From Candidatus Bipolaricaulota bacterium (GTDB lineage Bacteria; Bipolaricaulota; Bipolaricaulia; UBA7950; UBA9294): a stretch of DNA of 31,449 nucleotides. Position numbers and translations under genes: made by a program. A model generated the notes under the pieces. It saw nothing but the letters and a program-made list of their open reading frames with translations, was not told the origin of the DNA and did not search any database. The DNA is taken from contig CP070725.1 in the NCBI GenBank assembly GCA_020350845.1, positions 388,216 through 419,664 on the forward strand, given 5' to 3'. Numbering within the stretch: position 1 is the stretch's first letter; each line of letters starts with the position of its first letter. Of this stretch, positions 7,094-15,800 are shown in pieces.

Positions 7094-7930
7094 TTAGCGC
7101 CTTCCCTTGCCCGCGCGACGGACGATCAGCGCGCTGCTCGCCTTGCGCTTGTTGCGCGTCCGTCCGCCCTTGGCGAGCTTCCCCGTGGGCGACACCTGTG
7201 GGCGCCCCACGCGGGCACGACCCTCACCGCCCCCATGAGGGTGATCGACGGGGTTCATCGCCACGCCACGGACCCTCGGCTTGCGGCCCAGATGACGCAC
7301 CCTCCCCGCCTTGCCGTGCTTGATGTTCTTGTGATCGGGATTCGATACCTCGCCGATCGTTGCCACGCACTCCGTGCTGAAGATCCGTACCTCGCCCGAC
7401 GGCAGGCGCACGTGCGCGCGGTCGCCTTCCTTACCGATGAGCTTCGCCGATGTCCCCGCGGAGCGGGCGACCTTCCCTCCGCTTCCGGGGGAGAGCTCGA
7501 GATTGTGAACGACCGCACCGACGGGGACACGCCGTAGCGGCAGCGCATTCCCGACGCGAATCTCGGCGCCCTCGCCGGCCTCCACCCGAGACCCGATCTC
7601 GAGCTCGAGCGGGGCAAGGATGTACCGCTTCTCGCCGTCGCTGTAGTTGAGTAGGGTGATCCACGCGGAGCGATTGGGATCGTACTCGCGCGTCATGACC
7701 GTCGCCGGGATGCCCACCTTGTCCCGGGAAAAGTCGATCAGGCGGTAGCGCCGCTTGTGGCCTCCGCCTCGCCATCGACACGTCGTGCGCCCCTGGCTGT
7801 TGCGGCCACCGGTCTTCTTGATCGGGCGCAACAGGGAGCGCTCCGGCGCGCATCGTGTGAGCTCGGAGAAGTCGGGCAGATCGGCGTGCCGTCGCCCGGG
7901 AGACGTCGCCTTGAATCGTTTCGTCGCCAT
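7094..7930 (-). CDS. rplB: 50S ribosomal protein L2
   Basis: Large-subunit protein needed for subunit association and peptidyl-transferase function. Start set at ATG 7930 (MATKRFKATSPGRR), giving 278 residues; an in-frame extension to 7975 overlaps rplW and is not L2-like. Signatures: GGRNSQGRTTCRWRGGGHKRRYR in the first domain, NLELSPGSGGKVARSAGT, and the C-terminal functional loop RGVAMNPVDHPHGGGEGR containing the histidine implicated in peptidyl-transferase activity. It is 7 bases after rplW and 9 before rpsS. Confidence 0.97.
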   Translation of the reverse strand: MATKRFKATSPGRRHADLPDFSELTRCAPERSLLRPIKKTGGRNSQGRTTCRWRGGGHKRRYRLIDFSRDKVGIPATVMTREYDPNRSAWITLLNYSDGEKRYILAPLELEIGSRVEAGEGAEIRVGNALPLRRVPVGAVVHNLELSPGSGGKVARSAGTSAKLIGKEGDRAHVRLPSGEVRIFSTECVATIGEVSNPDHKNIKHGKAGRVRHLGRKPRVRGVAMNPVDHPHGGGEGRARVGRPQVSPTGKLAKGGRTRNKRKASSALIVRRAGKGRR

Positions 7931-7937
7931 CAGTCCC

Positions 7938-8237
7938 CTAGCCTCCCACGATGTTGATGCGATCGCCTTCCGCAAGACGGACGACCGCCTTGCGCCATCG
8001 AGACGTCCTGCCGTGGAGCTGGTTCAGCCGATCTCGTCTCGGCTTCCCCTTTCTGTTAGCGGTCCACACCTTGACGACATGGACGTCGAACAGCTCCTCG
8101 ACCGCCTTCCGAATCTGCACCTTGTTGGCACCCAGGGCGACGCGGAACGCGTACTTCCCCTCTTCCATCCGAGCCCAGGTCTCTTCCGTGAGGATCGGCT
8201 CGAGGATGACATCTTCTGCGTGCATGAGCTTGGCCAT
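7938..8237 (-). CDS. rplW: 50S ribosomal protein L23
   Basis: Exit-tunnel protein that docks trigger factor and SRP. 99 residues from ATG 8237; an internal ATG five codons in is an alternative start. The family pattern is seen as ILEPILTEETWARMEEGKYAFRV, then KVQIRKAVEELFDVHVVKVWTANRKGKPRR. The C-terminus (VVRLAEGDRINIVGG) is standard apart from a slightly longer tail. Only 3 bases separate it from rplD and 7 from rplB. Confidence 0.95.
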   Translation of the reverse strand: MAKLMHAEDVILEPILTEETWARMEEGKYAFRVALGANKVQIRKAVEELFDVHVVKVWTANRKGKPRRDRLNQLHGRTSRWRKAVVRLAEGDRINIVGG

Positions 8238-8240
8238 CGA

Positions 8241-8867
8241 CTACACCCTCTCCCCGAGTTCCGCCACGGCCGTCTGGGTGACGACCAGCGTCTCGTGACG
8301 GAGTACGTCGTAGGCGTTCAGACCGTCACTGACGACGCAGCTGATCCCCGGAAGATTGCGGAAGGACTTGGTCGTCGCCGGGCTGAACTCATCGCGCCCC
8401 ACGACGAACAGCGCCGTTCCGTCGATCTCCAGTCGCCCGATGAGTGCGATCGCGGCCTTCGTCTTCGGCTCCTCGAAGCTGACGCGATCGAGAAGGATCA
8501 CGCGATCCTCCTGCGCCCGATCCGACAGCGCCGACGTCAGCGCGCGGCGACGCATCTTCTTGGTGAGCTTGAGGTCGTAGTTCCGCGGCCTCGGACCGAA
8601 CGTGATTCCCCCACCGACCCACAGGGGCGATCGCCGCGAGCCGGCGCGCGCGCGGCCGGTGCCCTTCTGACGCCACGGCTTGCGGCCGCCACCGCGGACT
8701 TCCCCACGGGTCTTCGTGGAGGCCGTCCCTCGGCGGCGATTCATGAGCAGCACGCGCACCGCACGATGCATGAGGTCGACGTTGATCTCGCTGTCGAAGA
8801 GACGCGCGTCGAGCTCCGCGGTCGACGAACCGTTACCGTCAAACGCGAACAGCTTCGCCTCAGCCAT
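8241..8867 (-). CDS. rplD: 50S ribosomal protein L4
   Basis: Exit-tunnel protein of the large subunit; in E. coli it also represses its own operon. 208 residues from ATG 8867, with GAGGAGG 4 bases upstream. Signatures: the tunnel loop segment GTASTKTRGEVRGGGRKPWRQKGTGRARAGS, then the WVGGGITFGPRPRNY block, and a C-terminal Rossmann-like domain ending LRHETLVVTQTAV. It overlaps the end of rplC by 8 bases. Confidence 0.97.
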   Translation of the reverse strand: MAEAKLFAFDGNGSSTAELDARLFDSEINVDLMHRAVRVLLMNRRRGTASTKTRGEVRGGGRKPWRQKGTGRARAGSRRSPLWVGGGITFGPRPRNYDLKLTKKMRRRALTSALSDRAQEDRVILLDRVSFEEPKTKAAIALIGRLEIDGTALFVVGRDEFSPATTKSFRNLPGISCVVSDGLNAYDVLRHETLVVTQTAVAELGERV

Positions 8868-9483
8868 CGCGCCTCCTCACCTGAAGCAGCGACCCCTTCG
8901 CCCCAGGGGTCGACCCTTTGAGAACGAGGAGGTTCCGCTCCTCATCGACTCGAAGAACGCGAAGCTTGCGAACCGTCACGCGCACGTCACCCGCGTGTCC
9001 GGGCAGTTTCTTCCCCTTGGTGACGCGCCCCGGCTTCACGCACTGGCCGATCGAGCCCGGTCGACGATGGAAGTGCGAGCCGTGACTCTTCGGCCCGCCG
9101 GCGAAGTTCCAGCGCTTGACGACTCCCTGGAATCCGAGGCCGCGACTGCGCCCGGTGACATCGACCTGGTCCCCTTCCGTGAAGATTCCCACGCCGATCT
9201 CGTCGCCAACGTTGTACTCCTCCGGGTCGTCCACCCGCACCTCGAACAGGTGTCGATGCGGATCGACCCCCGCCTTGGCGTAGTGCCCGAGGAGCGGCTT
9301 GGTGCTCTTGCGCGCATCGATCGGATCCGCGCCCAGCTGGAGCGCGTTGTACCCGTCTCGCTCCGCCGTCCGAATGGCGACGACACGACACGGGCCCGCT
9401 TCGACGACGGTCGCGCCGACGGCCGACGTGTCGACGAACACCTGCGTCATCCCAACCTTGCGCGCAAGGATCCCCAAAGCCAT
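8860..9483 (-). CDS. rplC: 50S ribosomal protein L3
   Basis: Early-assembly protein of the large subunit reaching toward the peptidyl-transferase centre. 207 residues from ATG 9483 (MALGILARKVGMTQVF). The central extension carries the GGPKSHGSHFHRRPGSIGQ signature, with the glutamine that is methylated in E. coli; this is followed by KPGRVTKGKKLPGHAG. The middle part carries GRSRGLGFQGVVKRWNF. The gene lies 24 bases after rpsJ and overlaps rplD by 8 bases. Confidence 0.97.
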   Translation of the reverse strand: MALGILARKVGMTQVFVDTSAVGATVVEAGPCRVVAIRTAERDGYNALQLGADPIDARKSTKPLLGHYAKAGVDPHRHLFEVRVDDPEEYNVGDEIGVGIFTEGDQVDVTGRSRGLGFQGVVKRWNFAGGPKSHGSHFHRRPGSIGQCVKPGRVTKGKKLPGHAGDVRVTVRKLRVLRVDEERNLLVLKGSTPGAKGSLLQVRRRDG

Positions 9484-9507
9484 CGTGATTCTCCTTCGTG
9501 CGGGGGG

Positions 9508-9816
9508 CTACAGCTTGATCTCGATGTCGATCCCGGTCGGCAGCTCGATGTCCATCAAGGCGTTGATCGTCTCCGACGTCGGCTCCTTGATGTCGAGCAG
9601 CCGCGTGTGAATCCGTCGCTCGAAGTGCTCCATCGAACGCTTGTCGATGTGCGGTGAGCGCAACACCGTATACACACGACGCTGCGTCGGCAGCGGAATC
9701 GGCCCGGCGATCTTCGCCCGGGTCTCCTTCGCGGAATCGACGATCTTCTTCGTCGAGATGTCGACCAGCTCGTGGTCGTAGCCACGCAGCTTGATGCGGA
9801 TCTTTTCCCTTGCCAT
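9508..9816 (-). CDS. rpsJ: 30S ribosomal protein S10
   Basis: Small-subunit head protein that also acts as NusE in transcription antitermination. 102 residues from ATG 9816. Family blocks: KIRIKLRGYDHELVD, then ETRAKIAGPIPLPTQRRVYTVLRSPHIDKRSMEHFE, and the closing LMDIELPTGIDIEIKL. It normally opens the S10 operon; here it starts only two bases after the fusA stop, with no tuf gene between, so str and S10 blocks are physically fused. Confidence 0.97.
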   Translation of the reverse strand: MAREKIRIKLRGYDHELVDISTKKIVDSAKETRAKIAGPIPLPTQRRVYTVLRSPHIDKRSMEHFERRIHTRLLDIKEPTSETINALMDIELPTGIDIEIKL

Positions 9817-9818
9817 CC

Positions 9819-11897
9819 TCAGTATCCTCGCCGCCTGATGATCTCCTCTTTGAGCCCACTCGGCACGACTTCGTATCCCTTGACGAGAAGCGAGTACGTT
9901 CCCCGCCCCTGCGTCGAAGAACGCAGCTGCGTCGCATACCCAAACGTCTCCGCAAGCGGGACCGTCACCACAACAATCTGCGCCGTCTCCCGCGTCTGCA
10001 GCTCTCGGATTTCCCCGCGACGCCGCGCCAAGTCCTCCAACACTTCACCCAGGTACTCGGCCGGCGTGATCACGTCTCCCTCCATCATCGGCTCGAGAAG
10101 CTCGAAACTCCCCTTCTCGTATGCCCGATGAACAGCAGAGGCAGCGGCCGCCTTGAAGGCAAGCTCGGACGAGTCTACTGGATGAAAGGAACCACCGATC
10201 AGGGTGGTTCCGATATCGGCCAAAGGATACCCCGCGAGCGGGCCGCTTGTCAACGTCTCGCAGACGCCTTCCTCCACAGCCGAACGGAAGGCTTTGGGGA
10301 CCTCCTCGTCGCTCACGTCGGTGGCGAAGCGGATCCCTTCACCTCGGCCCAGGGGCTCGATCTGCAGGGCCACGCGGGCGAACTGCCCGCGGCCTCCGAT
10401 CGGCGTGTCGAAGGTCTCCTCGACACGGATCGCCTCCTGAATCGTCTCGTGGTAGGCGACGTGCGGCCTGCCGACGGACGCCGTGATCCCGTACTCCTCC
10501 CGCAGGCGGCGCATGAGAACCTCGAGGTGAAGCTCCCCCATACCCGAGACGATGAGCTGATTCACGTCCTCATCGAAGCGAACGACGAAGGTCGGATCCT
10601 CGAGGGCGAGCTTGTCGAGCGCATCGGTGAGGTCTCCGAGTTCCGCCTCCGTTCGCGGCTCGACGGCGACGAAGACCACCGGCTCGGGAAAGCTGATCCG
10701 CTCGAGGACGATCGGGGCCGTCTTCTCACAGAGGGTGTCCCCGGTGGCAATGCTCTGCGATCCGACGATCGCAACGATGTCTCCCGCGCTGATCTCGGGA
10801 AGGGGCGTGCGATCGTTGGCATGCATGCGGAACACCTTCATCAGGCGCAGCCCCTTGCCCGACGTGGAATTCAGGAGATGCCCTCCAGCCTTGACCCTCC
10901 CCGAATAGGCGCGGACGAAGACGAGCCGCCCCGCGTAGCGATCGGTGACGACCTTGAATGCGAGGCCGGCAAACGGTTGCGCCGGGTCGGCGCGACGCTC
11001 GCCCTGGTCCTCGGCGACTCCATGGATCGGCGGAACGTCGAGCGGGGACGGCAAGTAGCGGATCACCGCTTCGAGCAGCGGCTGGATCCCCTGATTGTGA
11101 AACGCCGAGCCTCCGAGCACGGGAATCAGCCCGTGATCGATACACCCTCTGCGCAGCGCCTCGTGGAACACCGCAGGCTCCACTTCATGGCCCGCGAGGT
11201 ATGTTTCCATGAGCCGATCGTCGAACTCCGCGACGCGCGCGATGAGCGTCTCCCGTGCCTCCTCGACGTCGTCCTGCAAGGGGTCGGGAACGGGGAGCTC
11301 CTCGAAGCGCTCCCCCTTGCTCTCGGGATCCCAGACGACGAGCTTGCGCGTGAGAAGCTCGACGATCCCCACGAGACGTCGCTCGTCGTCGCGGTACGGG
11401 AGTTGAAGCGGGGCCACGGCGACCCCGAGCCGCTCTTCGATCATCTCGACGGTCCCCGTGAAGCTCGCTTCGGCGCGGTCGAGCTTGTTCACGAACGCCA
11501 GTCGAGGCACGGAGTAGCGATCGGCCTGGCGCCACACGGCTTCCGATTGGGACTCGACCATCTCGACCCCGGAGAAGATGACGATCGCCCCGTCGAGGAC
11601 GCGTAGCGATCGCTCGACCTCGGCGGTGAAGTCAACATGCCCCGGCGTGTCGATGATGTTGATCTGATGGTCGCGCCACGGACAGGTCGTGGCCGCGGAC
11701 GTGATCGTGATCCCGCGCTCCCGCTCTTGGGGCATCCAGTCCATTTCGGTGTCACCGTCGTGGACTTCCCCCATGCGGTGCGTCCTGCCCGTGTAGTAGA
11801 GGATGCGCTCCGTGGCGGTGGTCTTCCCGGCATCGATGTGCGCCATGATGCCGATGTTTCGCAGCCGCGCGATGGGAGCCGAGTGCTCGGAAGACAT
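9819..11897 (-). CDS. fusA: Translation elongation factor G
   Basis: Ribosomal translocase GTPase. 692 residues, the normal EF-G length, from ATG 11897 with AAAGGG upstream. The G domain shows the P-loop AHIDAGKTT, switch-I region RGITITSAATT, DTPGHVDFT and NKLDR motifs; domains II-V follow, with LHLEVLMRRLREEYG and the RIxxPMMEGDVITP-like region near the C-terminus (FELLEPMMEGDVITPAEYLG). It follows rpsG by 45 bases and is followed directly by rpsJ. The partner gene tuf, normally next in the str operon, is missing from this position. Confidence 0.97.
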   Translation of the reverse strand: MSSEHSAPIARLRNIGIMAHIDAGKTTATERILYYTGRTHRMGEVHDGDTEMDWMPQERERGITITSAATTCPWRDHQINIIDTPGHVDFTAEVERSLRVLDGAIVIFSGVEMVESQSEAVWRQADRYSVPRLAFVNKLDRAEASFTGTVEMIEERLGVAVAPLQLPYRDDERRLVGIVELLTRKLVVWDPESKGERFEELPVPDPLQDDVEEARETLIARVAEFDDRLMETYLAGHEVEPAVFHEALRRGCIDHGLIPVLGGSAFHNQGIQPLLEAVIRYLPSPLDVPPIHGVAEDQGERRADPAQPFAGLAFKVVTDRYAGRLVFVRAYSGRVKAGGHLLNSTSGKGLRLMKVFRMHANDRTPLPEISAGDIVAIVGSQSIATGDTLCEKTAPIVLERISFPEPVVFVAVEPRTEAELGDLTDALDKLALEDPTFVVRFDEDVNQLIVSGMGELHLEVLMRRLREEYGITASVGRPHVAYHETIQEAIRVEETFDTPIGGRGQFARVALQIEPLGRGEGIRFATDVSDEEVPKAFRSAVEEGVCETLTSGPLAGYPLADIGTTLIGGSFHPVDSSELAFKAAAASAVHRAYEKGSFELLEPMMEGDVITPAEYLGEVLEDLARRRGEIRELQTRETAQIVVVTVPLAETFGYATQLRSSTQGRGTYSLLVKGYEVVPSGLKEEIIRRRGY

Positions 11898-11942
11898 CGA
11901 GACCCTTTCTACGCTAGGCGCATCGGAAGGGCCACGGGAGGA

Positions 11943-12401
11943 CTACCAGCGGTAGTGCGCGAACGCGCGGTTCGCCTCCGCCATGCGGTGAGAATCGAGT
12001 CGCTTGTTGTATGCCCGGCCCTCTTTGCGGGCCGCCTCGAGGATCTCCGCCGCAAGACGGTGAGCCATGGTGTGCTCGGCCCGATCGCGGGCGGCCGCCA
12101 CGATCCAGCGCAGCGCCAGCGCGAGCTGGCGGTTGGCCGGTACCTCGTAGGGAACCTGGTAGTTCGCCCCACCCACTCGACGAGTACGCACCTCGAGGCG
12201 CGGGGAGCAGTTCGATATCGCGCTGTTGAACACCTCGAGAGCAGGCTCTTCACTGCGCTGCTCGATCTCCTGCAGCGAGTCGTACACCACACGCTCGGCG
12301 ACGGACTTCTTCCCGTCGTGCATCACGTAGTTGATGAGCTTGCTGATCAGCACGCTGTTGTGCTTGATGTCAGGACGTACGTCCCTGCCTGGCAACTCCA
12401 T
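11943..12401 (-). CDS. rpsG: 30S ribosomal protein S7
   Basis: Primary 16S rRNA-binding protein of the small-subunit head; regulates the str operon in E. coli. 152 residues from ATG 12401, with AAGGGGAG 9 bases upstream. A GTG two codons earlier overlaps the rpsL stop and is too close to the same Shine-Dalgarno sequence. Conserved blocks: SVLISKLINYVMHDGKKSVAERVVYDSL, RVGGANYQVPYEVPANRQLALALRW and AEILEAARKEGRAYNKRLDSHRMAEANRAFAHYRW. Confidence 0.97.
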   Translation of the reverse strand: MELPGRDVRPDIKHNSVLISKLINYVMHDGKKSVAERVVYDSLQEIEQRSEEPALEVFNSAISNCSPRLEVRTRRVGGANYQVPYEVPANRQLALALRWIVAAARDRAEHTMAHRLAAEILEAARKEGRAYNKRLDSHRMAEANRAFAHYRW

Positions 12402-12406
12402 GACCA

Positions 12407-12778
12407 CTAGCTCCCCTTCTTCGCGCCGTACTTCGAGCGGCCCTGCTGGCGCCCGTCGACGCCTTCGGAGTCCATCGTCCCGCGGACGATGTGATAGCGG
12501 ACGCCGGGCAGATCCTTCACGCGGCCGCCGCGAACGAGCACCATGGAGTGCTCCTGCAGGTTGTGACCCTCGCCACCGATGTACGCCGTCACTTCCTTGC
12601 CGTTGCTGAGGCGCACACGAGCCACCTTCCGCAGCGCGGAGTTCGGCTTCTTCGGTGTGCGCGTATACACGCGCGTGCACACACCGCGTCGCTGCGGACA
12701 CGCATCGAGATGCGGTGCCTTGCGCTTCTTCGCCTTCGGCTTTCGCCCTCGTCGAACGAGTTGATTGATCGTTGGCAT
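12407..12778 (-). CDS. rpsL: 30S ribosomal protein S12
   Basis: Decoding-centre protein of the small subunit. 123 residues from ATG 12778 with GAGAGAGGAAG upstream. The canonical segments are intact: PTINQLVRRGRK, CPQRRGVCTRVYTRTPKKPNSALRKVARV with the streptomycin-related lysine in TPKKPNS, and RVKDLPGVRYHIVRG with the aspartate methylthiolated by RimO in many bacteria. No classical streptomycin-resistance substitution is visible in these two loops. It begins 25 bases after the rpoC stop and has its own strong promoter inside the rpoC end. Confidence 0.97.
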   Translation of the reverse strand: MPTINQLVRRGRKPKAKKRKAPHLDACPQRRGVCTRVYTRTPKKPNSALRKVARVRLSNGKEVTAYIGGEGHNLQEHSMVLVRGGRVKDLPGVRYHIVRGTMDSEGVDGRQQGRSKYGAKKGS

Positions 12779-12802
12779 GCTTCCTCTCTCAAACGCCGGC
12801 AG

Positions 12803-12830
12803 ATTATAGGTCGGTCGTCGACCCTGTCAA
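12803..12830 (-). promoter_or_regulatory. Consensus promoter for rpsL and the ribosomal superoperon, inside the 3' end of rpoC
   Basis: On the minus strand a perfect -35 (TTGACA, 12825-12830) and a perfect -10 (TATAAT, 12803-12808) are separated by 16 bases. Both boxes overlap the last codons and stop of rpoC. Predicted transcription start is near 12796, giving a leader of about 17 bases with a Shine-Dalgarno sequence before rpsL. The spacer contains an inverted repeat GGTCG-N-CGACC (12813-12823), which could be a repressor site; that part is inference. Confidence 0.85.
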
Positions 12831-15800
12831 CTGCGCTTCTGAATCGGCCTCTGCGCCTTCATCATCGATCTCCTCGTCAGCCTCTTCGCCCACTACGGGG
12901 CGGGACGGAAAGCCCGTCCCCGCAGGGATTCGCTTGCCGACAATGATGTTCGGCTTGAGGCCCTCAAGCTCGTCGACCTCGCCGCGCAGGGCCGCCTCCG
13001 CGAGCACCTTCGTCGTGCGCTGGAACGACGCCGCGGACAGCCAGCCCTTCGTCTGCAGCGCAGCCTTCGAGATGCGCAGAAGCTCCCGCTCGCCGACCGG
13101 GAGTCGCTTGTCCTGAAGCTGGATTTCGACCTGTCCCTCGGTTTGGCGAATCCACACGGACGAAACGCCGACGCGTGTCGCCGACGTGATGATCTCGTCG
13201 GTCAGACGCTCGCCGGAGGGTGCGATCAGCTCGCCCTCGGCAACAACGTCTTCGGCGATCACCTCGCCGATCGCCGCGCGGCGCCCTTGCTCCGCTTCCT
13301 GATTCCACTGACTCAGGGACCGAACGGCCTCCTGGAACTCCTCAAGCATCACGAGGTCGCCGATGAGGAAGTGCGAGTCACCGCGGTCGACGATCCGCAC
13401 GTTGTTCAGGATCTGGCGGATGATCACTTCCAGATGCTTGTCGTTGATGTCTACACCCTGAGCTTTGTAGACCTTGTGAATCTCGGTCAGCAGGTACTCT
13501 CGCGTTTTGCGCACACCCGCCGTTTCGAGCAGCGCGTGCGGGGCGACCACGCCCTTCGTCAGGAGATCCCCCTCCTTGACCTTGTCACCGGCGCGGACGG
13601 TCGCCATCTGATCGATCTCCACCGAGCATCTCGGTCGCAGATCCACCAGCGTCACGTCGTCCTCCTCCTTCACCTTCTCCACGTGGAAGAGGTCTCCCGG
13701 AGGCAGTTCCAGATGAACGAGCCGTTCGTTCTCCCGGACCCGCTCCCCATGCCCCTTGTCGCACAGGAGATCCGACGTGAGGGGGAAGCGCAGCAGTCGC
13801 CCTTCCGGGTTGTACACGAGAACCCGGTCCGCGAGCTTGAGCACCTTCCCTTCACCCTCTGCTGCGAGGAACGTCGGCTTCGAGCGGGATGTCAGCTGGT
13901 CGCCGACACTCACCTTTGCCCCGTGCTCAACCATCATTCGCGCGCCGTACGGAATCTCGTACTCTCGCTCCTCACTGTCCGTACCGACGAGGACGAACCC
14001 GCGGTCCTTCCCTTCGGGAACGACGATCTTCCCTGCGCGGTCGGCGATGCGCGGCTCGAGGTGGAAGCGCTCGGTGAGGGCGTCTCCCTCGGCGACCCGC
14101 TGGCCGTTCCTGACGACGGGAACGGCACCCGGCGGCAACGGGTACGAGCGATCGCCGGCGGCGGTGTCGATGATCACCAACTCGCGCTTGCCGTCCCCTT
14201 CCAAGAGGTAGAGCTCTCCGGCGCACGGGCTACGCACCTCGAGGAGATCGTCGCCGCTCATGTCCTCGCCCTTCTTCGCTCGACAGAGCGCGGTCGGGAT
14301 GCTCACCTGGCGGACCTCTCCGAGGATCTCCACGAGATCCCGCCCGGTATCCCCAAGCGGACTGACCTGCTCCACGTGGCCGTCGAGTGGCGACATCCCC
14401 GCCTCGGCGCTCTTGATCGTCTTGCGCGCCTCGAACAGCTCCTCCGCACGAGGCAGTCCCTGGGTGATGTCCTCGCCGGCCACGCCCCCGGTGTGGCAGG
14501 TGCGCATCGTGAGCTGTGTTCCCGGTTCCCCGACCGACTGCGCGGCGATCACACCGACCGCCGTCCCGAGCTCCACCGCCTGGTGGTTGCTCATGTCGAA
14601 GCCGTAGCACAGCTGACAGACCCCGTTGATCGACTCACACACCATCGGCGAGCGGAGCATGATCTGCGGGCGCACGGAGATCTCGGCGACCTTCGCCTTA
14701 CGCAGCGCATCGACGAGGCGCGATGTCAGCACCTCGTCTTGCTGAACGATGACGTGGCCCGAGCTGGGGTCGACGACATCGCCTACGCTCTTCGTCCCCG
14801 CGAGGACCTGGGCGACGTTTCGTCGCTTCAGCGGGATCGTCGCCTCCATCGCCGCCAGCCGGTCCGCAAGCTCCTTCGAGACCCACGTTCCCGACTCCGC
14901 AACGACATCCCCCGAATCAGGATCGACGACCGCTTGGCTCAGCACGCGGCCGTAGATCCGTTCCTCGATCGACTCCATGACGTCGAGCTTCCCGTAGCGC
15001 AGCGGATCGATGCTCACCCCCTGCATCGTTCCGCAATCCACTTCCTTGACGATCGTGTCCGACGCGGCATCGACCAGGCGTCTTGTCAGGTACCCCGAGT
15101 CGGCCGTCTTCAACGCTGTGTCCGCAGCTCCCTTGCGTCCCCCGTGCGTGGAGATGAAGTACTCCATCATGTCGAGGCCCTCGCGGAAGTTGGAGATGAC
15201 CGGCATCTCGATGATCTCACCAGACTGACCGGCCATCGGCCCGCGCATCCCGCACAGTTGCTTGACCTGGTCAGGACCGCCGCGCGCTCCTGACGTGACC
15301 ATGCCGTAGACAGGGTTGAACTTGTGTGCGCGCAGGTTGTCCATCGTCGCGTCTTCCATCTGGTCGACCGTCCGTCGCCAGATGCGGATTACCGCCAGGC
15401 GCCGCTCCTCGTCCGTGGCCAAGCCCATCTCGTGCATGCGGTTGATGCGCCGCACTGCGGAGTACGACTCCCGGATGATCTCCTCCTTCTCCTCCGGGAT
15501 GAGGCAGTCCGGAAGCGAGATGGTGAGCCCCGCGCGGGTGGCGTAGCGGAAGCCGAGATCCTTGAGGCTGTCGAGAAGCGCCGACGCCCGCTCCCAGCCG
15601 AACCGATGGTAGCACTCCATGACCAGCCTACGGATCGCGCGGCGATCCATCACGGTGTCGTAGTCACGGATCTCCGCAGGGACGACGGCATTGAGTTCGG
15701 CCCGCCCGAGAGTCGTCTCCACGACGTCACCGTCGATGCGGATCCGCACCGGGCTGTGAAGCGCGAGGAACCCCTCCTCGTGTGCACGCCGCGCCTCATC

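Noticed and set aside
9810..11606. 598-codon open frame on the plus strand opposite fusA
   Set aside because: Antisense shadow of EF-G; composition is Arg/Asp/Leu-rich with no recognisable domain.
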